Source: Aphis gossypii
Taxonomy: Eukaryota; Arthropoda; Insecta; Hemiptera; Aphididae
NCBI RefSeq assembly: GCF_020184175.1
Contig: NC_065533.1
Span: forward strand, 60,116,351-60,180,350
Length of the DNA stretch: 64,000 nucleotides
Reading direction: 5' to 3'
Each line of letters opens with the position of its first letter. The first letter of the stretch is position 1. The notes beneath the pieces are model-generated. The model made no database searches. It was not told the origin of the DNA and saw nothing but the letters and a program-made list of their open reading frames with translations. Made by a program: the position numbers and the translations under genes. Shown one piece after another: positions 28,401 through 41,113 of the stretch.

Positions 28401-29076
28401 ACGGATCATATTTATATCTGTAGATCACATGTTTTTTAATAAAAAAATATGTCTTATGTCTTTTTAACATTTCCTATTTATAATATAATACTATTATTAT
28501 ACTATATACGAATATGCTCATAAAAGCAATTTAATAATATTATAATATTATGTACGATTTATATAGACTTTTTTTTTCGTTTTTTTTTTTACAGCTATTG
28601 ATATGAATAGGCTTATCAATAACGTTAAACGACGTGTTACCTATAGCTGGTGTTTTCATATTTTGGTCAAAGACCATGGTAGTTTACAGCATAATTGTTT
28701 TTAATGATTTTTGTTCATTTTAATTCTATGAAATCCGAACGACTACGATTACGACAACGTACCTATTTTTGAATAATAAAAAAATATATAAAAAAAAAGA
28801 TAAACAAATAAAATATATTATATATATTATTATAAAAGCTATTAGTGATAATAACTTAGGTTTAATTATAAAAAAATTCTAATATAAATACCATTAGTGT
28901 TTAATTGTCTATATATTTATATATACATAATATAGAAAGGCGTAAAAATGTGTCTACACAAATTAAATTATTTACTTTTAACGTTCAAAACTGCGTCGTT
29001 TATAGTATATAATATATATTATATATCTTATTATATTATTATTATGCACAATTATTTACGTTGTCCGAAAGGAATA

Positions 29077-29113
<37 letters not shown>

Positions 29114-29128
29114 ATTATCATCATCATT

Positions 29129-29171
<43 letters not shown>

Positions 29172-29173
29172 CA
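29077..29173. repeat. (ATT)n microsatellite with TCA interruptions
   Basis: Two blocks of TTA/ATT trinucleotides are separated and followed by short ATCATCATC runs. Translating it gives poly-Tyr or poly-Ile frames, which explains the spurious open frame here. Confidence 0.9.
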
Positions 29174-31145
29174 TCATCATTATAGTGTTAGGAATACAAA
29201 ACATTACATTTTAATATTATGCAATTATCATTAGTTAAAATGATTACCACTTATATAAAGAACATTAATGCACTTAAATTTAATAATTAATCATAATAAT
29301 TCGTTCATTATATTGTGGGCTTGTCAATTTTATTTCTTTATTTCAATCTTCTTCTGGGTGCTGAAAACTTCCCAATATTTGTTATTATTATTAGTATTAG
29401 TATTATTTACGTTAGCCATGAGGTAATTGTTCGTGGCTATGAGAAGTTCACTGATTATTTTCCAAACGCATTTTTTATTTTATGACATACCTACATGTAG
29501 GTAGTGCAAAATATAATATTACCTTATCGTTTTTTTTTTAATTATTTTAATATTATTATAGTTTTTATGTGCAAATCACGTGTTCTATTAAACTATATTT
29601 ATGTTTAAATAATTACTTTTATATAATTCATTGATTGGAATCAAATATATACCTAGTTATTATTGTTATTCTGTTTAACAAACTTTAAAAATCTCATCCA
29701 AAAAGTTAATTATTTAACGTTTATTATTATTATTATTATTATTACTCTAAATAAATGATTATATTATAATATTATGTATATTTAAATATTATAAGCAAAA
29801 CGACCTAGTCATCACATATTTGTTATCACCAATAAGGTACTTTTAGTAATTATTATTATTATTATTATTATTAAAGATCATACCTCTATCTATGTTGTGT
29901 ACGCAGTGTAGTTTTTTTTTTTTTAGTTCATGTTTTTTCTATTCAGTATTATTAATTAAGTTTATGTAATTTTATTATATTCTTGTATGTTTTAATGATT
30001 TTTCCTTTATATGATTTAAAGCCGTTTGTTTTTAAAATGTTTTTCGTTTCATAACTACTTTGTTATAATATAATGTATTATTTTTGATGTTGTTGAATTT
30101 GTTTTGAGTCATTACAGTTACGTTATAATTTTGTGCCAAAATGTGTGTTTAAATTAATATTGTATTCAATCGGTATTTAATTTATAATATTTTTTCATTT
30201 GTGTCTATTCCTTTAATACCTCGCGCTTTTTAAAATACTAATAATGAGTTTTTACATTTTATGTTATTTAATTATAAAAATAAATTATATTACTTTGATA
30301 TGTTTTTAAAAAAAAAATCATGCTATAGCTTACAGGAAATTGTAATTTAAATAATTATTTTAACATTTTTTGTTGTTTTTTTTTTTTTTAATAAAATATC
30401 AAATGAGCCTTATATTTTCGTTATTATTTTAATTATAATATATTCTTATGTTTCTAAACTGAATTGTACTGTTTAGGCCCGTTTAATAGCCCTGTTTAGT
30501 ATGTTAATTTTAAAATAACAATAGTTTATATTTTCTTATAAAATCCTCAATTCTTATCTGCCTATCTATGGATCCACCACCATGATAAAAGTTCCATGTT
30601 TTGGAAAAATCTTTTTCTACAATTTTCCACTCTTCCGAGTTTTGAAATATCTTGAAAATTTACAATATAGTTTTAATTTTTGTTTGGAGAATTGTTGAAC
30701 ACAAGATTTTTTTTTTTAATTAATTCGTATTTAATGATGTTTATGATTATAATATTCTGATAACAGTATATTATTGAAAATTAAACTCCTTTTTGTGTCC
30801 TTAAGTATCTATATTTACCAATTAGTTAAAAATGTCAAACACCCACCAGTAAACAATTTGGGGAGAAAATTTAAATAAGTAAGATAAACTTCGAAAACTG
30901 TCACCGGAAGTCAAAAAAATGAGTGTTACTACTAACCTTTAATAATTTATTTTAAAGTAGGTACATTAAATAATAATAATAATTTTTTTTAATGCTAACG
31001 TGTTCTGACCTTTCTTGTACATGTATACTTTGCTTCTCCTATAATTTTGTTATTATTTTTTATTACTGGTCCAATTTCACTACCTAGCAAAAATTCAAAG
31101 CAAAATCAAAAGTTTTAAATTTTACAAAATGGTTCTCATCTTAGA

Positions 31146-31215
31146 TTTTCCATGTTCAAGGTCCACTTGATACCTACTGTGAAGCAAAGCATTACCCACT
31201 AAACCATCCTTTTTT
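31146..31215 (-). repeat. tRNA-like repeat segment, copy 3
   Basis: On the minus strand it reads GGATGGTTTAGTGGGTAATG, then a TTTGCTTCACAGTAGG arm, then GACCTTGAACATGG. It is related to the segments at 2400-2476 and 12735-12806, but I cannot place the repeat body seen beside those two. Confidence 0.4.
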
Positions 31216-31773
31216 TCATTTGAAAGTTTGAAAATATTGTAAAAAAGCTTGGTGACAGAAAACTAACTTTAAAGGTTACTATAAGATTTGTTATTTGTTT
31301 AGTTCTTATCGAGGTCTAGCTATATGATAAAATTGTTATCGACGATAACTTATGCTATATAGTTTATTATTCAAACACATATTGCATTATGTGCAACGTC
31401 CTCTTGAATAATATATCAAAGAGTGGAATGTCATTATATTTAATATCAATCGTACTAATAAATAATTCAATAATATGATAAAAAGAAAGGATATTGATAT
31501 TTTTATATTTATTAATTTATAATTCGGAAATATTTATGTCTTACATCGAACTATTGACTCTACAGTTTACACTCTACACCATAATCACTTCGATAGTATG
31601 TACTTACATAAATAGAAAAAAATATGTACATAAAAATTACAAAAATAAAAAATACATACATCTTATTTATGATGATTTGCTTACAACAATAATAATAAGA
31701 AAAACTTCTTTTTTTTTAGAGCTGATACCAACTTATAGTAAGTTAATTGCAGTAACTGACTGTCTAGCAGCAA

Positions 31774-32973
31774 CTACTTGATCATAATTTTAAGATTTAA
31801 TTTTTTTTTTGGTGGTTCATCATCTTCATCAACCAAGTCAATAAATTCCGAAAGTTTTGAATATTCTGCTCTAGATTCTTTTTTTGGTTCAATAGATTCT
31901 TCATCGTCGCTATCCAAATCCATAAAATCAATATGTTTTACTTCAGTGACAAGTGTATTAAGTGTGTTTAAAACTTTCTCCCATGATCCATCATTATGAA
32001 TTACAATTTCACTGTCACCATCTTCAAGTCTAGAGCTTTTCACAATTTCCAAAAAATAATTTTCTACTTTTATCTCGTCATACAAACAAGATACACGACA
32101 AATTGGGCAAAGCCATGTTACATTTAGCTCATTTAATTTAATGAATGTACTTGCATCAAAACATTTTATATGATCACAGTTGATAGATTTTGCAGGTAAA
32201 TTCATTCTAGTTTTAGTCAATGGACATAACAAAGAAAAATGATTAGATGTAGTTGCCAAATCTGGATCAACATCAGTCAATTTATTAATAATTTCATTTT
32301 TTGTATCTTCAGAACTCCTTCCTTCTTTACCTAGAAGTTTTTCTATTAAAGTATCTGCACTTATTTTTTTAACAATGTTCATTTCAATGGCGTAATGTTT
32401 TCCATTAGGAACCCAATTAATTTTAATCGAGTTTGTGACATAAGGACATAATTTTATTTCTTCAGTACAATAAATAGGATGCCCAAATTTTTTCTTTTTA
32501 AATTGTTTATCAGGAACAGTATATGACCAAGTTTTAGTTCCAACTCGAATAAAAAGTTTATCGGGAAATTCATCTGTAACCTCAGAACATCCTAATCCTA
32601 TTTGACATATTCGAATTTGGAATTGATAAAGATATTTTTGTTTTGGGTTTGAAATATCACAATTTAAAGCTATTGTGTTAATTTGGTCAACAGTCATTCT
32701 CAGTAAAAATTCTTGTTCTACCATATCTAAAACAATAAAATATAATATACTATAAATATAATTAACTCAAAAAGAGTGATCATAAAATATATTCTTACCT
32801 CTAGGACGGTCTATTATTACTAGTGTACACTGTTCAACAATGCCTCTTAGAGGAGTTAACTTAACTATCTCTTTAATATTTTCATAAAATGGTATCTTCT
32901 CAAACTTGCAATGCTTAATTAAATCAATAATATCCATATAAGATAGCACAGCACGTTTCTTAGATAAACTCAT
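31774..32973 (-). CDS. PIAS/Siz-type SUMO E3 ligase-like protein, short form
   Basis: Two exons, 32799-32973 and 31774-32726, join through a split Asp codon to give 375 residues. After a short N terminus with PFYENIKEIVK, the middle part resembles the PINIT domain. An SP-RING follows at about residues 223-275: CPLTKTRMNLP, then NCDHIKCFD, then WLCPICR, which supplies the Cys/His/Cys/Cys zinc set. The acidic tail has two SUMO-interacting-motif candidates, HIDFMDLDSDDEE and EFIDLVDEDDE, and ends in a basic PPKKKLNLK. The family transfers SUMO from UBC9 to nuclear targets. Typical members have 500-650 residues and an N-terminal SAP DNA-binding domain; here no SAP is seen. The start is placed at 32973 because an acceptor (TTTTTTTAG) sits 5 bases upstream, implying a 5' UTR exon. 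An in-frame upstream ATG at 33150 is the alternative. Confidence 0.85.
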
Positions 32974-33618
32974 TGTAACTAAAAAAAATAAAATAAATAC
33001 ATTTTTATTACATTTATGGTCATAATCATGAACATTAGAGTAAGGACACTGATCATAGCCGACCGTACCGAAAAACTCGGTCCCAAATTTGTAGCTTCTA
33101 TCACAGCGCGCTACAGAGCAGTAGTCATACTGTTGTAACATTAGAAGCATAAGAAATTACGTGATATTTTGTTATTTTATCCTAAACTATTCAACTTGTG
33201 AACAAATATTATAAAATATAATTTAAAAAGCAGATTTATTTTAATAATAATAATACAAATTTACATAAAAAGATCTTTAATATATTAATTATTTGAAATA
33301 ATAATAGTGTATCTAGGACTAGGTACTAGAATTTATTTGTTCCTAATATATGATTTTATTATATAATGTATTATTTTATTTAAGATTTTTCTTATTTTTA
33401 TATAACTTAGTTACAAATTTACAATGATTTATAATTACTGCAGAAGAAAATTTAATTCAAACAATAACATGAAAAAAATAATACTAACATCATAACTACA
33501 TTTATTTTTTAAAACCAAAAGCTGTTTTTATAGGTTTATTAGGAAAATTTAGTTTCATATTCTAATTCTTTTACTTAACACATTTTCACACAAGTTTAAA
33601 TATAAATAAACCTGTACA

Positions 33619-33755
33619 CTATGTTTTAAATGAAGAAGGACTATACAGTGAAGTACTATTTAATATTTGTTCGAAACTGGAACAAATAGAGTTGCTACAA
33701 CTTGTTGGATGTGATCTCCATGCACATGGCTTAACATCATCCTTAGTTAACTTTT
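33619..33755 (-). CDS. Possible terminal coding exon of an unrecognised gene
   Basis: On the minus strand an acceptor AAATTTTTCAG opens 2 bases plus 44 codons that end in TAG. The deduced stretch includes CAWRSHPTSCSNSICSSF and looks protein-like, with four Cys and one Trp and little low complexity. No upstream partner is certain. A 28-nt candidate exon at 35672-35699, flanked by a TTTTTTTATAG acceptor and a GTGAGA donor, has the right phase if entered in phase 0. It may equally be a chance open frame. Confidence 0.3.
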
Positions 33756-33759
33756 CTGA

Positions 33760-36479
33760 AAATTTTTCACATTAATTACACCAACAATACTGCTAAAAAA
33801 TGTTTTTAAATGTTCAGTATACTCGGAAGTATATTATAACTTATAACCTAAATTAAGAACTATAACTTTTAAAAGTTTGATTCAATCCATCATAAGTTAT
33901 GGGATATCCTTTTGAGGAAGTGCTTAGAACATACAAATAAATAAATTAAAGATTATTATGAATTCTCTTTCAAGATTTATATATTTAAAACCAAGTGGAT
34001 ACTCCAAAAATTATATTTTTAATGAATAATATTGTCTATCTAATTTTTTGGAGTTCAAAAAGTTTTATCCATAATTTGTTTTTGTAAAATTTGTAAATGG
34101 TTTAACATTAATTTATCTATTTTTGTTAATAATAATTAACATTTTTAACATTTTAGCATTGATAGGATAAAATTTAAACATTTTATTATTTAATAATATT
34201 TTTATTTAAGTATATAATTTGACTAAAAATATTGTTGATTAAGTTTAAGTGTATTTATATAATATTTTATTTATTATTATTTATTATATATTATATCTGA
34301 GTCTTACACAGCCACAAACTTAAGTGAGTATACCAATTTTGTAATAATGCATATAATGTTATTAGCACAAATTTTTTGTTAGTAAAAAGATAAATTAATT
34401 TAGGTTAATATAACACAATACAAATTATAATTTCCAATAAGTAAGATACTAAAATATTTTGGCTGTCGTATAGTATATAGTTTACTGGCAAACATGTTTT
34501 ACCGTCTATCTGTGACTGGCCGGTTTTAACATAGGCCTAAGTTTATCTTTAATAGATACAGCTTAAACTTTTTCTGTGGTGAACACTTAATCTCTATGCC
34601 TTTATACTTTATGACTTTCAATAACAATACTTTGATATTTTGTAAAAGTATGGGCTCAAACATTTCAGTAGTTATTGAGCGACACTACAATTTATATGCA
34701 GTCATATACTATATGTTTGCAAAAAAATTATATTTAATTATAACTTATAAGAAATGACAAATCAACCACAAATTTTTAATTATTTAAAATAATAAAATAC
34801 TATGTACCTACATATTATGATATATATGATATAATTTTTTACTCATTTATTAAAGACCTCATACTATATTTGTAAATCGCCAGTAGACCACATATTATAT
34901 GACAGCCAATATTTTAATATATTTAAATGTTATTTGTATTCAAATATTTAACAGTATTAATAATTTGATATAATAGTTAATAACTAATTAATACAATGAA
35001 ACTTAAAGCTAATTTAGATTAGTTCAATGTATTATGAATTATATATTATTATTAATATATTTTACTAATAAAATACTCAGAATGCAATTAAATCTAAAGA
35101 TCAACCTTACAATACAAAATACAAGGAAAATAGTTTTTTAAATACCATTCATAAATAATAAAAAAAATAGCAAATACATATTAACAAATTATTTTGTAGT
35201 CTCAAGATATGATCCCTTATGGCCTTATAATAATATATTACAGTGTACTTTTTTCATATTAAACTAAATCTGAATAACTAGTTTTACAATAATTTATAAA
35301 AAAAAAACATAATAGAAAAGTTCTATTTAATATAATTTCAAATTTAATATTATTCGCAGATATAAAAAAACATATTTTAGTCACCTATAACTTTATTCTT
35401 ATACTGATATATTATTTTTTACTCACTTTTAAAAATGTATCCTTTCTTTTAATTTATTTACTTGTTTACTTTAATTATATTTAGAATTAGTTAATTTATT
35501 GTAAATTATGATTAACAATTATTGTTTTTTTTCTCTCTATCTCATTTTGCAATATTCTAAATCATTATCTTATCTTTTTTATTATTTTGTCTTTTACCAA
35601 GTTAAACTAAGTTAAGTTGCTCTTTGATAAAAGGCTTCATTTCAGTGAAGAGCAATACTAGATTTTTTCTGTTTTAGTATATTTCTCACCATTTCGGCAG
35701 AACAATGTCTTAATTAGCTATAAAAAAATAATTATTTAGTTAAAACTACTCATAACAGAATTTTTACAATAACATCATTCTAACTTGTTTTCTAATTATT
35801 TACTTTTTTTTAATTATTAATATATTATATATAATATATACAAGTTAATATTTTATTGCTTTTGTTTTTTCTATTAAAATTGTATTAGTAACTAATGTTC
35901 TTATTTTGTCCTGTTATCTATCAAACTTTATGTTTTCAATAATTGTATTGTATTACCTTGTAAATTTCCGTAAGGCATTAATAAATTAATTACATAATCT
36001 AGATTTAAAAACTTGTTTGACAACTGCTTATGAAAATTCCTATATAATTGTGTTTATAATATAAATATAATGTAAATAGTAAATGAGTTAGGTAATTTGA
36101 ATTATAAGAGTACCTACTTGCAAATTTAGATTTTTTGTTGAAAAAGCTATACGAGTTACTTTATAACAGTTGTTTATCACTCAAGAATAAAACGGTTAGT
36201 CAAAAATTATTAAAATAAAAAGTTATTACAACTTACACAATGCATAAGCATAATTATTATTTAATAAGAAAAAAATTTGCTGACTAACAATGATAGCTAT
36301 GTGGACGCGATAACGTTAATACCATAAGCATGACATTGTAAATGTTTTGTGATAATATACTGATATAATATACTCGCCGCAAAATACCTAATATAATATA
36401 TTTTTAATTTTCTTTTAACTAAGTTTTTTTAATTGTGCTCGTATGGTACCTATCGTTTAACTTGTATTATTTAATTAAC
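33760..36479. other. AT-rich region, no supported gene
   Basis: Apart from the uncertain 28-nt exon candidate near 35672-35699 on the minus strand, I see nothing coding here on either strand. Confidence 0.5.
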
Positions 36480-36571
36480 TAAAATAAATAGTCAATAAAT
36501 TTCTTGAAATTTTGTGGTGGGAAGGATAGCTTCCCCCCCTCATCTCAACCCACTACAAGGATACGCCACTG
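36480..36571. mobile_element. Lone right end of a CAGTGGCGTATCC-type element
   Basis: The segment ends ACAAGGATACGCCACTG, which in reverse complement is CAGTGGCGTATCCTTGT, and has a C-rich tract inside the end. The end resembles the ends of the element at 3545-4232. No left end was found, so this is a truncated copy or one whose other end has decayed. Confidence 0.45.
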
Positions 36572-36965
36572 ACCAAACATTTCGATTAGTTATAGATATA
36601 TTATTTAATTAATTTCATTGATTATATTGTATTTATAATCAAGGTTAATATGCATCGTAATATTCTGAACTAAAAAAATTATCCTCAATGTGAACACTTA
36701 TACATACATACCTAGCAAACATCCATATCTATACACTTAAAGATAATGATATGGCCGATTTACACTATATAGTAGCCTGGTTGTTTGCTCATCGTAGCAG
36801 ATGCATTTTAACTAAAAACCAAACTAATAAAAATAGGCAGTTTTTTAAAATGTTCATGTTGCATCAACGGATTTCCAGAAATCCATATTTTATGTTGACT
36901 TCAAATGTAAATAAAATCAACTAAACTTTTAACACTTACAGATTCAGTATAATATTAAAAACTTT

Positions 36966-37162
36966 GGCTGGGCGTTATTTTATCGTACGGTAAAGTCATG
37001 GACTACGCGATTGTTTTGAAATATTGTGCGATATTTTTACGGCGCGAAACTCGTGTGTTCTGCTCTATTCATTTTAATATATTTTAACAAAACGCGCCGT
37101 AAAATTGATTACAGCGCGGTATAAATAATGCGCGCTAAAATAACACCCGTGTGTTCCCAGCC
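36966..37162. mobile_element. Small inverted-repeat element, GGCTGGG ends
   Basis: The left end is GGCTGGGCGTTATTTTATCG and the right end in reverse complement is GGCTGGGAACACACGGG followed by TGTTATTTTAGCG. The GTTATTTTA block is shared, and the left end appears to have lost about 10 bases. An inner inverted pair, TTTTACGGCGCG and CGCGCCGTAAAA, lies between. No target duplication was resolved and no coding capacity is present. Confidence 0.5.
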
Positions 37163-37563
37163 TAGTCGTTAAAAAAATAATAATAATAACGAAAAAGAAC
37201 ATGGATACGAAACCACATTAATGCCCTATAGTAGTTCTAAGAGTTATATCGAACAATTTAAACACAGCTACATGTTAATTACCTGTTGGAATAAGACGTA
37301 GGTATCCTGCGCGGGCGACTGGTTAACGTGAAATAATGAATTAGCGTTCGTCTTTGTAATAGCTACATGTGAAATAGAGAAAACACTAAAAAAACTGTTT
37401 GTTGTCGTCGTGGCGTTATTTAATACAGAAGACTATAACTTCCGTCTGGAAGATCAGTGTTACCCTGTGTAGGCATACATTAATCTCACAGCCACACGAT
37501 CGTATGCTTGGCATAGGCGCCCTCAGAAATGTTTTTAGGAGGGAACAATGTTAGGATTTGTTA

Positions 37564-38529
37564 TACAGATGTCCCATAAGTCCAGTATCACACTTAATAT
37601 CTCCATGGAAAATCAATATATTTAAACGTGGTTTTTTTACAATAATAAGTATGGACATTCTGATTGAATGGCATAAAATTCAATTTTTTTTTTTAAAATT
37701 CAAAAATTCAAAAAAAAAAATGTTATGCATTTAAGAATTTTCAATTTTTAAGATAGCCATTTTGTTGAACATATTTTTTAAAACAGTTAAAAAAAATATA
37801 TATATTAAAATTGAATAAAAATTGACCAAGTTAAGAGCAAGTTATGTTTTTGAATAATTGTAATAAAAAAAATCAATTATTTCACATTTCAATAATAAAA
37901 TATCTATTTCAGCATGACAATACTTTTAAAAACCTAATTAAAGTTTTGATTTGAGTAGAAATAAAAATAGCCGTATCTTATAATTTGCTGAACATTAAAC
38001 TGGTCACCTATTTTCAAGTATTTTAATTATCACAAAGTGAATCTAAAGTTAAGAAATTGGAAATAATCTTACAGTTATAATTATTACGATTTAAAATCCG
38101 TCGTGTTCATTGCCTGATCTCCGTCATAAAATTGAACAAAATATCTTACCTGAGGCATTAAAAAATGTTAAAAACGCTTAGGTCCAAAAACTTCAACTCT
38201 GTGTTACAAATAATGGAGGTCACTTCGAACATTTTATTAAAAAAAAAAATAATAATAATAATGAATTATTTCATTTTTATGTTATTGAAACATGAAATAA
38301 TTAATTGTTTTATTACAATTATTCAAAAGCATAACTTGCTCCAACTTGGTCAATTTTTATTCATTTTTAATATTTTTTTTTTTTTGAATTTTTGAATTTA
38401 AAAAAAAAAAATAATTTTATGCCATTCAATAGAATTTCCATACTTAGTATTGTAAAAAAAACTGAGTTTAAATATATTGATTTCCCGTGGAAATATAAGG
38501 GTAATACGGAACTTATGGGACATACTGTA
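37564..38529 (+). mobile_element. Tc1/mariner-type element with long inverted arms, TA target
   Basis: The left end is TACAGATGTCCCATAAGT and the right end in reverse complement is TACAGTATGTCCCATAAGT. TA dinucleotides flank both ends. The arms stay alignable for some 300 bases, including AATTGACCAAGTT and GCAAGTTATG on both arms. The right half carries the degenerate C terminus of a transposase (38095-38241). At 966 bp, with most of the transposase missing, it is an internally deleted, non-autonomous copy. It inserted into a pre-existing hAT-like MITE. Confidence 0.8.
38095..38241 (+). pseudogene. Transposase C-terminal remnant (Tc1/mariner superfamily)
   Basis: The frame starting after a stop at 38092-38094 reads SLPDLRHKIEQNILPEAL, then an in-frame TAG at 38179, then LQLCVTNNGGHFEHF. 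The final LCxxxxGGHFEH pattern is a familiar C-terminal signature of insect DDE transposases. The nonsense codon and the lack of any catalytic region show that it is dead. It agrees with the TA target duplication of the element around it. Confidence 0.75.
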
Positions 38530-38639
38530 TAAATAGTAATTTATCTTAAAACATTCAATTTAAAACATATTTTTGAAAAGCCAAGTGGGGCAAATGCCCC
38601 AGCTTGTCCCCCTTCCGGGCGCCTATGATGCTTGCGGGC

Positions 38640-40532
38640 ACACGTTAGGTATTTATTAATACCGTGGTAACTGGAGATGTGTCGTTCGCGAACGAACGGA
38701 TCAAAGAAGTAGTAAACGATATGACCGCCGAATCGAGGTGATCCAAATCCCTGATATTTTTTTTTGCGTATGGGTTCACACCACGATGAAGAGAAGAGAA
38801 GGTGATAACTGATAAAAATCCGTGAAAAAAGCGACACTATTTTTATTAACATGAATACCACCATATATTACTCGAAAGCCGATTACATTAATTACCTATT
38901 TGCTATTTCGGTTGCGTTGAATATAGACTTTATAATATTATATAGTATTATTGTTCAAATTTCATAATAATTCATATGAAATATGATTATATTATTATCA
39001 TAGCAGGTTGAAATAAATAAAAATGTTTTAGGTTTAAAGTTGGACTTCCAGACTCCAGTCATAACAAACAGTATTGGTTTAAAATAATAATCACTTCCCA
39101 ATATTGTTCCAAATTTATATTAGAATTATTGTAAGAACTATGACTGTCTATTTAAACTTTGTTATTTAATATTGAGTCTAACTCAATTGACTCTTGACTA
39201 TTTTTTTCAAAAGGTTACTCATTATACTCATTTAATTTTGTCAAGGCAGACGAACTTTTTTCAAAATATTGAACTATGTTTTTAATTTTAGTTAAAGTAG
39301 ACTCTATGAATTTGAAGCTAGATTAGGCGGTTAAATTTATGGAATGTACAAAGCAAGATAACCATCTCCAGTTGCATTTTCTAATTGCTGCTTTAATATT
39401 AGTAACATTTCCTATCGGTTATTACAGCAGTCAGTTTATTTAATAAATTCCATTCATCAACTATGTTTCTTAAAAAACGAGCCAAATTCTCACTTGTATG
39501 TATGCCCAATAGAAATATTATTTTTATTATACCTAATCATTTAGCATAACCCAGAGGACATCACGAGGAACCGACTATCACTATCCTCCAAACATTATTT
39601 TTAATATTATGGGATTAATAAGTTGTTTTTAATATTTGTAGGTTAATTTTTACAGTAAATAATAATAAAAATAAATGTAATACTAAAATATCAAGTAAAT
39701 TACATAATATAGATTTAATAGTTTAATAAAATTATAAATTATGTATCAGCATAGTAATGAAACATCATTTTTATAAAATATTCAGCTATCGTAATAGTAT
39801 TTTCATTGTATTGTTGAATAATTTTTTTCATTGTTTGAAATTTTTTTTAATTTGGTGTTTTGACATTTATAGTATTAATTTTTAAGTAAATTTCGGACTG
39901 TAACTCTAATATTTTATCTATAAAATTATAAATATGAGGATGAGGAGTATAAAAGCTTTTATTAAAATGTCTGGAAAGCTTCACAGGCATTAGTAATCCG
40001 TATTAATGATACGGAAGCTGATTCCCAAATATTCGGAAAAAAGTCAGCAAATAAAATCTCTAATATTATAATAATTAACGGTTAAGTCGCACTTAGATTA
40101 GATACGATGGGCGCATTTTACTACATAAAAATTTATACCAAAAAATTACCGGGCGCAATTTACTCTACTATTTTCACTACCTGCTCCACTATGGGCGGAA
40201 TTCACAATCACCCGCCTGTCAGTTATGCTGATTTTTTACGATTATTCTTAATTGAAATAATTAATGAGCATTTTTAATTTACGCTATATTATACATGCAT
40301 AACTTGCTAAAAACAATCGTAAAAAACTAACATACGAACACGGATTGTTGACGCCTAAATTTCACGAGCGTCGACATTAAAGATTAAATATATAGGTATA
40401 TACAATTGTGTTATGCAACAATTAACTGAAATAACGTCGCTTCATTAATTGTTCGCACGTAGATACCGCAACAATCTGTTCGGCTATCGACACACACACA
40501 TCATACGCAGAGGCGTAGAAAGCACATATAAT
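38640..40532. other. Intergenic, no supported gene
   Basis: AT-rich with no recognisable exon on either strand. The minus-strand open frame 38541-38864 starts in unique DNA but runs into the transposon end, and has no family resemblance. Confidence 0.6.
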
Positions 40533-41113
40533 CAGTGGCGGTTTATAGGTAGAGGCGTTTGGGCGATCGCCCCCCCCCCCATTAAAAAATTATCATTTAT
40601 TACTAATTTATTAGTTTAATATCAAATTTCAAATTTATATTGTATTATTGTCAAAAATTCAAAAATAAAAGTTGTGTTTCTTATACTTAAACTAATAAAT
40701 ATTATGAAAACATTATCGATAACTATTAACGATTTTCCGGGACCCCCGATCAGCGAATGCGTTGCTTAGGCAATGTTAAAAGTCGCTCGTCATAACTATG
40801 ATCGGAATACAAAAACTAAGATGGAGGAACACAATAATACTGCCGTCGCGCGTCGGGCGATGATTTTAATCGCCCGATATGTGCACGGATTCTGAACTTG
40901 CGTGTATTTATTTTATATTATTTTTATTATTATTTATTATTTATTTACTTTGTGCGGTCGTAACATGATAACTAAATAATATATACAATAATTTATATGT
41001 ATTAAATGGATTTAATTAATTAACTATTATTAATATTATTTGTGTTCGATACTTTCCATAAATAAGCAATTTTATATCGCCCTCCCACTTTCAAAGCACA
41101 CGAGCAGCCACTG
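40533..41113. mobile_element. hAT-like TIR element, CAGTGGC ends
   Basis: The left end is CAGTGGCGGTTTATAGG and the right end in reverse complement is CAGTGGCTGCTCG. Subterminal GGGCGAT(C) motifs lie inside both ends. The flanks CATATAAT and CACAATAT agree at only 5 of 8 positions, so the target duplication is doubtful or decayed. The 581-bp interior is non-coding; a second inverted pair, GTCGGGCGAT and ATCGCCCGAT, lies near 40855-40878. Confidence 0.6.

Larger units (their letters stand above)
25560..31773. other. Gene-poor intergenic region
   Basis: No supported coding exon. It contains a CpG-richer patch (about 27030-27700), several (TTA)n or (ATT)n microsatellites (28310, 29077-29173, 29720, 29850), and at 31146-31215 a third tRNA-like repeat segment. 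The small open frames at 27114-27780 overlap on opposite strands and show no domain. Confidence 0.6.
37512..38627. mobile_element. hAT-like MITE (about 150 bp) interrupted by a second transposon
   Basis: The left end is CATAGGCGCCCTCAG and the right end in reverse complement is CATAGGCGCCCGGAAG. The flanks are ATGCTTGG (37504-37511) and ATGCTTGC (38628-38635), an 8-bp target duplication with one mismatch. Without the 966-bp insertion at 37564-38529 the element is about 148 bp, a typical MITE size. Its end motif is shared with nothing else in this window. Confidence 0.75.

Noticed and set aside
31494..31781. 95-codon plus-strand open frame next to the SUMO ligase
   Set aside because: It overlaps the end of the ligase gene on the other strand, and its composition is AT-driven with no domain.
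38541..38864. 107-codon minus-strand open frame
   Set aside because: Its C-terminal part lies in the end of the hAT-like MITE, and I see no family resemblance or splice support.
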